Shown one piece after another: positions 50,601-64,000 of a stretch of DNA of 64,000 nucleotides. Origin of the DNA: Corylus avellana (lineage: Eukaryota; Streptophyta; Magnoliopsida; Fagales; Betulaceae). The stretch lies in the NCBI RefSeq assembly GCF_901000735.1, contig NC_081541.1, positions 33,250,060 to 33,314,059 of the forward strand, read 5' to 3'. The position numbers and the translations under genes were made by a program. Within the stretch, counting starts at the first letter, position 1, and each line of letters starts with the position of its first letter. The notes under the pieces are model-generated. The model was not told the origin of the DNA and did not search any database. It saw only the letters and a program-made list of their open reading frames with translations.

Positions 50601-53157
50601 GGTATAACTGGCGCAGCATGGTCAACAATGGCATCACAAGTATGTTGAATGGACATTTCAACAAGTAGTATAGATGGCTGGCTTTATAAACTAACCAATG
50701 TAATATATTCCAGCTTATTGCAGCTTATATGATGATTGAAGCTCTGGACAAGAAAGGATTTAGCGCTTTTGCCATCTCTATTCCATCACCCAGTGAATTT
50801 CTGCAGATATTTGCGATTGCTGCTCCAGTGTTTGTAACAATGTTCTCAAAGGTTTGTTACATTTTACTCGACTCTATTGCTATATCTTCTCATGTGGGAA
50901 TAAATTTATGCATCTCTGTGTTTCTGATGTTTAGGTGGCTTTCTATTCTCTCATGACATATTTTGCTACAGCTATGGGCACAAATACGGTTGCAGCTCAT
51001 CAGGTTTGTTCTACTTAACATGGTGGTTACAGTTATTTCATCATTGTTGTGCTTCCTATCTGTAATGAACTAATGGAAATTTACAATGTACAAACCATTC
51101 TAGGTCATGATTCAAATGTACGGTATGTGTGTGGTATGGGGTGAACCTCTCTCTCAAACTGCACAATCATTCATGCCAGAGTTATTAAACGGAGTTAACC
51201 GAAGTTTGGAGAAGGTCAGTGATGTTCATCTTTAATTTGCTGATGCTTCCGCTATTGTACCTTATAACTTGGTTGTATAACTTACCACTACACCCCATGA
51301 AACATCCAAGAAGTGTTTGGTCAGGATATATCATTATGAAGAGTTAGCTTTTTCTTTGCTCTGATGGATATGCCACATATATATTATTACTACTTAATAC
51401 AAATTCTATAAATTCTGCCTCTATATGGAATTCTTTTTGTTGAAATTATTCTAAAAGGTTTATGATATCATACAGGCTCGAATGTTACTAAAGTCGCTGA
51501 TGATTATTGGAGCTATACTTGGATTAGCAATAGGAACTATCGGAACGTTTGTTCCTTGGTTGTTTCCCAAAATTTTTACACATGATCCTAATGTCATACA
51601 AGAGGTTAGTTCACAAATTTTGAACTTGTAAAAGTATATTTATTACATTTTCAACATTATGTTCTTATGCATAATAATCATGTTGTGCTACAATTAGCAA
51701 TGGAAGGTCATATTCCTTGGTTGTGAGTTTATAATTTTTGGAGCTTTGCACCAAATATATACTGCAAAAATGGGATGTGATAATTGCTTTATAAACTCAA
51801 TTGCCTGTAGATAATGTTGTCAGATAACCAAAATTTGTGCCACTTATACCCATGGTACTTGTGTCCCATTTTTTAAAATTTAGGTAATTTTGGGTGCCCT
51901 TATTTTAAAAAATAAAATAATTGCCAGAAATGCTGATTTGATGATCCTCGTATTTCTGTAACTGTCTTTGGATGGATTATTACATTTCTGTTGTCACCCA
52001 CCGGTAGATGGATTTATTTATTTAGTCATGAGAAAGTATTTACATTGTTTACAACAATAGAGCTAAAGTTGGAGAAAACGACTATAATAAGGTGAAATAT
52101 TCTTAGAAATAGTCATGTAGAAATAATCGTTTTTTATGTTACTGACAGATTGTAATATTACCTAATTGTTGTGTCCATGCAGATGCACAAAGTGTTGATT
52201 CTATTCTTTTTTTCATTAGCTGTGACACCTTGTACTCATAGCCTTGAGGGGACATTGCTGGTATGTTTGATGACTTCAATTCAGTCATTTTCTTCAATTC
52301 AGTCTTTCAGTTGCATGCCTGATACATGTGTTTGGACCAAGAATTTCCAACACTAAACACAAACATCCACGTCTATGGTGTACCTAAGGGGGAGTGTAGG
52401 CTTTTTAGCTCATTGTAATCATTCATTTTCAGTCATACCCCTTAGGTTTGCAAGAATCTTGGTACCTTTGGAAGCCTTGTGCTCTTTTTAATTAAGTTGT
52501 ATTGGAGCTACCTGGGAAGGTATATAATATTGCCCTAGAAAAGAAGTTAATATGCTATATTCGGATTACCAGGAGAAACGAAAAGCAAAGAACTCAAAAT
52601 TCGATCACCATATGCTGCTTAGTCCTAACCTACTTGGCGAAATGTTATGATTCCAATTAGTGCAGTGGAGCACTCAATTGCGTAAGACATTGCTGAAACT
52701 TTTGATATAGCGTCATTCTATCTTTTTTATGATGCAGGCTGGACGGGAACTAAAATTTATTAGCTTATCAATGAGCGGATGCTTTTCTTTGGGTGCTCTT
52801 CTACTGCTGGTAGAGATCTATTTCTTGGTTCACTGAAGACCCATTTTTTTTATAAAAAAAATCACTTCGGTTTTCCTTTTATGTCTTAACATTGCTGTCT
52901 GCTTCTTGTTACCAGCTTGTAAAAGGATATGGTTTGACAGGTTGTTGGGCTGCACTTGTGGGATTTCAATGGGTAAGACTAGCTAACATCCTGACAACTC
53001 CTACATGCAAAAATCTTTGATTTGGACTTATCTCCAACAACATATCTTCTTTCAGGCCCGGTTTTTCCTTGCACTCCGGCGCCTTCTTTCTCCAAATGGC
53101 ATGCTGCACTCCGATGATATGACCCCCTATGAACTGGGGAAGCTCAAAGCTGCTTAG
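47627..53157 (+). CDS. DTX46: Plastid MATE transporter, DETOXIFICATION 46 / EDS5-homologue type
   Basis: Fourteen exons: 47627-48089, 48404-48498, 48992-49100, 49286-49341, 49793-49848, 50501-50639, 50714-50851, 50935-51003, 51104-51214, 51476-51604, 52183-52260, 52738-52809, 52916-52972, 53056-53157. They join to 557 residues. The start [11 protein letters not shown] was chosen because family members begin with a similar MQ-KTL sequence; an in-frame ATG at 47531 would add 32 residues. Residues 1-65 look like a chloroplast transit peptide (Ser/Arg-rich, few acids), followed by an acidic linker and about 12 membrane segments. Family signatures: [95 protein letters not shown]. Arabidopsis EDS5 exports the salicylate precursor isochorismate from plastids, and its homologue EDS5H/DTX46 overlaps in role. 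Intact. Closer to DTX46 than to EDS5 by recognition, not by tree. Confidence 0.93.
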
Positions 53158-54657
53158 TTTTGGAATCCGTATCTTGATACACGAGAAAGGAAATTGATGA
53201 AGTTGACAAGGATGTTAAGCGCAATATTCTTGCTTGCAGACTGCAGTCTATTATCCAGATGGGCAGATCATTTTGAGCTAGCTGCTAAGTGACAGGTTAT
53301 ATTCATTCTTCGTTGTCTCTATGAGGCTAATAGCATAAGGGGCTAGATAATCTCTAGTGTTTGTTTCCCCAAAGCAAAAGGTGATAGATAATCTCTAGTA
53401 TTTGTTTTTCTTGTAATTGTTTGTTACTCTATTCATTAGAAAGTTTCCCCAAACAGGGAACATTTGATGATAAATAAATTCATAGCAGTATGCTGATTGA
53501 GAAAAAAAGAAAGAAAGAAAAGAAAAGAAAAGAAAAAAAAATTCATTGTTTCGGTTTAGAAAGTTGTTTTGATTTTGATTTCAAAAATATTACGTTTTGG
53601 ACAAAATTTTCTTACAAACTGAGTTGTAGGAAAATTCTTCTAATTTAGTCTCTAAAAGTGTTATGTATTTCTTAACATGTGAGAAACATGTTTTTTTTTT
53701 TTTTTGTTTTAATAGCATGTACTTCTCACATGCACAAGGGACACATGACACTTTTAAAGACTGGGTTGAAAGAATTTCTATAATCCATTTTGTAGGAAAT
53801 TTATATACTAATTTTGTATCTAAGTTTTGTTAAAAAAAAGGAAAAATTATTGATAAAATTTTTAGTAAATGGATGTCAACTTTTGAAGGCTTCTTCACCA
53901 TAAAGCTCCTAAAATGCCTCTTTGGTCTCTATCTATCTTGAAAAACTTAAGAAATAAATTTCTTACAAACTGTGTTGGGCGAAATCTTTAAAACTGACAT
54001 GTGTCTATTAGCATATATATAATAGCATGTGCTTCTTGAATGCTTTATTAATAAGAAAGTATGTACTTCTCACAGTTTATAGGAGATTTTTGTCCAAAAA
54101 GTTATAAATCCTCTCAAATAGTATTATTGGTATACAAGAGTGATAACGAAGTAGAAAACTTTTGAAAAATTCTTTAAAAGTAAAATTGTTTCAAAGCAGT
54201 TAAACCTAAAAAATCGATCAAATATAGAAGATTAAAAATTACAAGTAATTTATACTTACAAAACCTTTAAACAAAACCTAACTTGTACCCAACAAAATAC
54301 AAAAAAGAACACAGAAAAGATATTCCAAAATATCTTTCAAAAAGTATTATCACAAATATTGTTCCTTACACAGCTGAGAAAGATTCCAACACAACAAAAA
54401 CCAAAAGTGTATGTAAGAAAAATGTTGAAGCTTATTCGTGGCCTTACACTTATCTTTCTGCCCAGCTTCCATTCTAGTCGACCAAGCCCCATCGGCTTCA
54501 GGCTCGACCCAAAGCTTATCCAAGGCCTCAAGCTTGGCTGCCAACTCGGCCTTCGCTGCCTCAGTAACTAGTATGAAGCATATCGATATCCACACAAATA
54601 AGATAGAAAAGTCTATTCAACAAATATATATATATATAACTTTGATATACGAAAAAG
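53158..54657. other. DTX46 3' region and intergenic DNA with foldbacks
   Basis: The 3'UTR probably ends near 53480, followed by an (AAAG)n run (about 53502-53540). A candidate foldback element spans about 53595-54099: GTTTTGGACAAAATTTTC at the left pairs with GATTTTTGTCCAAAA at the right, and a second inverted pair (AAAAGTGT/ACACTTTT) sits inside at about 53650-53765. No target repeat was found. A GC-richer patch at 54440-54570 is unrecognised. Confidence 0.45.
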
Positions 54658-57913
<3,256 letters not shown>

Positions 57914-59890
57914 GAATGAGAACAAGAAAACTTGGAACTTTCCTTGTGAGCAAGGCTGCTCCCAGCCGGTTGCCTTGACGAATGGCCTATAATCCTTCTC
58001 GGAAACATATCTAAGCACAGTGCTGATTGATGCTGATTAAAGTCGAACACTTTTCTCTCCTTTGTCTCTGACAGAAACTGCTCGGAACACTTCTAATATT
58101 CTATGTATTTCACGTTGGATAAGTACATTCTTAACAAAGTGTGTATAAGTAGACCTTTCTTTTTCTTTTTATTTTATTTATTTATTTTTATAATTTTTAT
58201 TTTTTGCAAAGTAGGTTTTCATACTGAATTTTATCTGAAGTTTGGCATATAACACATTACTTGTTTGAGTTACGAAGAAAGCGATCTATAGGCGATGTTT
58301 TATGTATGAACACAGTATTAAATTATTGAATACTGATAAATGAATCAAGCTGTTAAAAGGAAAATAGTTACTACCGAATAGTCGTTGAGGTAAGATTCAG
58401 AAGAGTGGTAGAATGTTACTATTCAAGTGTCCTATATTGGTTAAGTGTAATTTGAACTAGATGTATGTAAGTTATGGAACATATTTTCTTTGCAAGCCGA
58501 TTTTTAAGGGTGAATTTGATCTTAAAATTTGTTACACATTAGAGTCTACATGATTATTAATTAATTAATTAATTAATTTATTTTATTTTTAAGCACAAAC
58601 GGAAGCATTGTGATCGTATTGTATTTTGTGTTAGAAAATGTGGTCAGATATGTTGTAATTGATTTCATTATTTAATTGTAATTATCTCTTACGATTGTGG
58701 TATGACTTGAATTACTCAAGTCTAAGTAGTGGGGCCTAGCTGTCTTCCTAATTCCATTGTGTTTTGGAATTCTTTTCAGCACCGATTTTGAGTCATTCTC
58801 CAAGTCGATTTTGGAGTTTGCTTTTTGACGGACTTAATGCCTTATAATAAAAGGAAGACTTTTCAAGGAGAAAATTTGTCTAAGCCACGGCTCTTGCGCA
58901 ATAGATTGTGCTATCTCACTAGTGTTTTTCTATTTTGTTATGCACTTATAGAAGAAGATAATTTATTTATTTATTTTTTTGGTGTGAAAATGAGATTTCT
59001 TTTGTTCTTTTCTGCTCCTTTAAGATCTTGAATTTAGTTCTGTTCATAAGAATTGACTTTTTTAAAATAAAATTTTCCAAAATATTGACTGCATTTGCTT
59101 CTCTACAAATTTCTTAAAATGCCATTGAATTATAATAGATCCCATAATTGGGGCGCGGCTCTCTTAAAAACATTATTTAATAATAATAAAAAAAGAAAAC
59201 AAAAAATTTGTTCTATCCTCCTGTCTTTTATTCTTTATTCACAAAAAAATAACTTTTTCTCTCTCTCCCTCTCCTTCCTCTTTCAGACATACCTAATTTT
59301 TCTTCTTTTTTAGTGCGATACGTTCAACGTTGTACAATGGCGTCTGTACTCTTGGGTTCAATGCATTTTGTGGTAAGGAAGAGCATTATAACATTACATA
59401 GCAGAAGTGTCAAGTCAATCAGTAGTATATAGTGCGTCTGCAATTTTGCCTGAACGGAATTACAGATGAACCTCTCTGTGATTCCCTGTGATCCTCTCGT
59501 CTGCAATCTCGTCTAGACGAGATTGTGGACGAGCCTCTCTTGTTGCTCTCGTCTGCAATCCTGTCTGGATGAGGTTGTGGACGAATCTCTCTGGTTGCTC
59601 CTCGGAACCAGAGAAGCTATGGGTTATCTAATTTTACAGAAGCTCCTACTTATGGTATTGTTATTAAATGCAAACAGATCACTCCAAAGAAGTCTGTTTG
59701 CATTCAATCACAACATCTGTGTTTATATTAAAATAGTTTTCCAATATAATTATCCTCTTAAATAACTATCACATCAAGATTATTTAGATAATCTTGATGT
59801 TTGATTATACTTGTATCTCTTCGTTTATTTATAGTCAATGAGAAAGCAGCAGATATTATTCCGCCTAAAAGCAAGTTTTCCTTGCAATCT
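57914..59890. other. RLK upstream region and candidate LTR leader
   Basis: Promoter side of the first RLK, then AT-rich DNA. From about 59330 the sequence may be a decayed LTR leading to the primer-binding site at 59895. It includes a 52-bp tandem repeat (59493-59544, 59545-59596, CTCTCGTCTGCAAT start) and a perfect 12-bp hairpin CATCAAGATTAT / ATAATCTTGATG (59772-59799). No gene is recognised at 58000-59300. Confidence 0.4.
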
Positions 59891-59894
59891 TACT

Positions 59895-61345
59895 TGGTGT
59901 CAGAGCCTCTCGGTTAACACCTTCTCTATACTTTCTTCCCTTCTCTTCCATTTCCGAATCAAGCTCATCTGCCCTTGCTTTCTCTATGCCTAATATTGCA
60001 CACCTTTGTCAATTCAAATTGGATGACAACAATTACCAAGGATGGGTGTTTCAATTTGAACCTATCTTGAAGACAAATGGATTGATGGGCATTGTTGATG
60101 GCTCCGAGCCGTGCCCACCAAAACTCATCCCTGGGTGTTTCAATTTGAACCCATCTTGAAGACAAATGGATTGATGGGCATTGTTGATGGCTCCGTGCCG
60201 TGCCCACCAAAACTCATCCCTGGGTGTTTCAATTTGAACCCATCTTGAAGACAAATGGATTGATGGGCATTGCTGATGGCTCCGAGCCGTGCCCACCAAA
60301 ACTCATCCCTGCTTCTGACAAAACACTACCTGAAGTATTGAATCCAGAATACACCCTTTGGGAAAAGAAAGACCAATGCATACTTAACTAGTTCATTGCA
60401 ACTTTAACCACTCAAGTTGTTCCCATAGTCTATGGCTGCAAAACATCAGCCCAAGTTTGGGTTGTTTTGGCTACCCGCTATGCCTCACGATCAAAATCTC
60501 ATGTCACACAACTCAAACGACAATTGTAGACCCTGAGGCAAGGTTCCAAGACTTGTGCTGAGTTCATCCGCACAGCCAAGTCTCTCTCTGACCAGCTAGC
60601 TATTGCTGGTAATCCAATTATAGATGATGATCTAATCTCCTATATCATTGGAGGATTGAGCCCTACCTACAATGCCTTTGTCATGACTTTTTCCATGCTT
60701 ACCAAGGATAAGTCAATGACCCTTGAAGAATTTCAATCCCAACTTTTGGGACATGAACAACTCTTGAAGTATCAAACAGACACTACTGAACACACCTCCT
60801 TTGCTATGTTCTCTCAGAGATCGCCAGCCAAGCACAACAGCAACTTCAAAAAACAATTCCCTTCATCCAGGAACTTTCCTCAGAAGAAACCCTACCATTC
60901 CATTGCTGGCATCTCTCAAGGCAGACCTTACTCTGGACCACCAAGCAACTTCACCAGAGGACCACCCAGCAACTTCACCAAAGCCCCAGCTTCTAATCCT
61001 GGCTCATCCAAGAGGATCCTTTGTCAAATCTGTGGCAGAGTTAATCACCAAGCATTAGATTGTTTCCATTGAATGGACTATGCCTTCCAAGGGCGCCATT
61101 CACCATCAGATCTTGCTGCCTTGGTAGGCCAAGCCAATGTTGTCCAAGATGAAGATCACTTGCTAGCAGACAGAGGGGCTAATATCCATATCACACATGA
61201 TTTGGACAAATGGACCATACAGGAACCATACAATGGGAATGAGACAATGGCAGTAGGGTAATGGTAGTGGGCTTGGTATCTCCCACACTAGTTCCTCCTC
61301 CTTTCCCACCTCAAATTCCTTACTTTACCTTAATGACATTCTATA
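59895..61345 (+). mobile_element. Degenerate Ty1/copia fragment: PBS, gag, start of protease
   Basis: A primer-binding site TGGTGTCAGAGCC (59895-59907) is one base off the usual TGGTATCAGAGCC. From about 59985 the plus strand encodes copia gag: LDDNNYQGWVFQFEPILKTN, later AEFIRTAKSLSDQLA, DDDLISYIIGGLSPTYNAF. The knuckle CQICGRVNHQALDC (CX2CX4HX4C) is intact. Next comes the protease start with LADRGAN where the family has Asp-Ser-Gly. The frame is broken by a tandem triplication (60044-60310), stops (near 60391, 60528, 61070) and a frameshift near 61260; the similarity fades at LLYLNDIL (about 61345). Integrase, RT and RNase H are absent. Ends and target repeat were not found. Inserted between the two RLK paralogues. 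Confidence 0.85.
60044..60310 (+). repeat. Three tandem 89-bp units inside copia gag
   Basis: Units 60044-60132, 60133-60221 and 60222-60310, each starting GGGTGTTTCAATTTGAAC and ending AAACTCATCCCT, differ by only a few bases. 89 is not a multiple of three, so the two extra units shift the gag frame. The minus-strand frames across it are artefacts of the repetition. Confidence 0.95.
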
Positions 61346-61695
61346 TATGCACTATGGTTTAGAATAATGGTGCTTTGTGGTTGTGTGAGCATCCTACATG
61401 TTGTAATGTTGTTTGGGAAATTATGGGCTCATTGTGATGAGATTTTTATAGCTGGGATGTAGAGAAATTGTGACGTGTTCAAGGTGGGTTAGCTTAATTA
61501 TATATATAAAAAAATATAAATAACAGAAAAGATAAGTGATGAGTGGCTAAAATGCTACTATTAATAACTAATTAAAATGAAATAACAATTACTGAAGTTG
61601 TTCCTTAGAGACAAGTATGTAGTAGAAGAGTGTGCATACAAGTCAAATAGAAAGATCGATTCTACAACATTTATTTTCTTTGATATACGAATCAG
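61346..61695. other. Spacer, nothing recognised
   Basis: AT-rich spacer between the copia fragment and the 3' end of the second RLK; would include that gene's 3'UTR. Confidence 0.4.
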
Positions 61696-63333
<1,638 letters not shown>

Positions 63334-64000
63334 CTGTTTGATATAGAATGATAAGAATTTGTCACTTTAGAGGAAAAATCAATTGAGGTGACATCAATGG
63401 GTTCACCAAAGTTCAGCCACAATGAGCAATGCCAGTACCCAAAAGTAAGTAAGTTTCTTTAGTCATTTTCGCACATAAATATTAATAATTTAGCTAGTAA
63501 TTCATTTTCCCAAATTAACACCGTTAACATACAGCTCCCTATCTAACTATCTTAACAGTTTTCATGTCTTAAATTAAGGTAGCACTCCATATAACCTTTT
63601 TGAAAGTGATTTTTATGTATGGTTAGAATGTAAAAACTTTAAATGAACGGTCCACAAAAAGGCGAAAAAAAAAAAAAAAATTGAAAAAAGGAAAGAAAGT
63701 GGCTATTAGGGTGGTTGGTAGTGACCAAAACCGCCCAATGACCTTGGGGGTAATTCGTTTATTCTTAGATTTGGTTAGAAAGGGTAGCCGAACTACTCCC
63801 AAAGGCCTACAGTAGTTTAGCCACCTACATATTCAACTAGACGGGGTGGCAAAGCCACCTTAAAACTACTGGGTAGTTTGACCACTCTTTCTAATTAAGC
63901 TATTTTAACATTCACTTTAAATGATTTGTCACCACACACCCACCCTGCAGTATTATTGAATACCATATATCACAGCCACCCCCACATTATTATTGAATAC
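63334..64000. other. Intron or upstream DNA of the second RLK, partly repeat-like
   Basis: The first 110 bp match intron 2 of the neighbour RLK. After about 63445 the match ends. From about 63690 on, motifs such as GGGTAGCCGAACTACTCCCAAAGGCC and GGGGTGGCAAAGCCACC, in both orientations, look like a repetitive non-autonomous element. No exon recognised. Confidence 0.45.

Noticed and set aside
59965..60299. Minus-strand frames with repeated MVGTARSHQQC units
   Set aside because: Antisense readings of the 89-bp triplication in copia gag.

Overview
The window is plant nuclear DNA, AT-rich and packed with retrotransposons and MITEs. Its multi-exon genes have GT-AG introns and encode plant-only or plant-type proteins: a plastid MATE transporter of the EDS5 family, plant squalene synthase, SH3P2, a subtilase and S-domain receptor kinases. 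A eudicot, probably a woody rosid, is my inference; I cannot name the species. All exon joins below were worked out by hand from reading frame, splice signals and family alignment.

Layout. Positions 1-7863 (copy A, cut by the window edge) and 12243-18177 (copy B) are a direct segmental duplication. Copy A carries a 2.56-kb non-autonomous Ty3-type LTR retrotransposon with a clean empty site in copy B. Copy B carries an array of small TRIM-type LTR elements absent from A. Between the copies lies the 5' half of an SBT3-like subtilase (minus strand, 8020-11360). Its catalytic-serine half is missing at a 100-N assembly gap that coincides with the duplication edge. Positions 18178-20440 hold a hAT-like MITE, a local duplication across a 20-N gap, and AT-rich DNA.

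Genes to the right: SH3P2-like gene (+, 20595-25661, 370 aa); a small secreted cysteine-rich defensin-like gene (+, 29069-29489); squalene synthase (-, 31251-37938, 13 coding exons, 413 aa, plus a probable 3'UTR intron); a gene-poor 9.5-kb stretch (38-47.5 kb) with foldback MITEs and a poly(A) retroposon; the DTX46/EDS5H-type plastid MATE gene (+, 47627-53157, 14 exons, 557 aa); then two S-domain receptor-like kinases on the minus strand (54658-57913 and 61696-63333, the second incomplete) separated by a degenerate Ty1/copia gag-protease fragment.

The genes form no operon-like unit. Squalene synthase (sterol and triterpene entry), the EDS5-type transporter (salicylate pathway family), the RLKs, the subtilase and the defensin-like peptide make the area rich in housekeeping plus defence-related genes, but co-regulation cannot be read from the sequence. 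I found no wholly new system. The most unusual structures are the TRIM array with snap-back palindromes at two junctions, the chimeric interior of the Ty3-type element, the uneven divergence of the duplication, nested Mutator-type MITEs, and the decayed immune-type genes.
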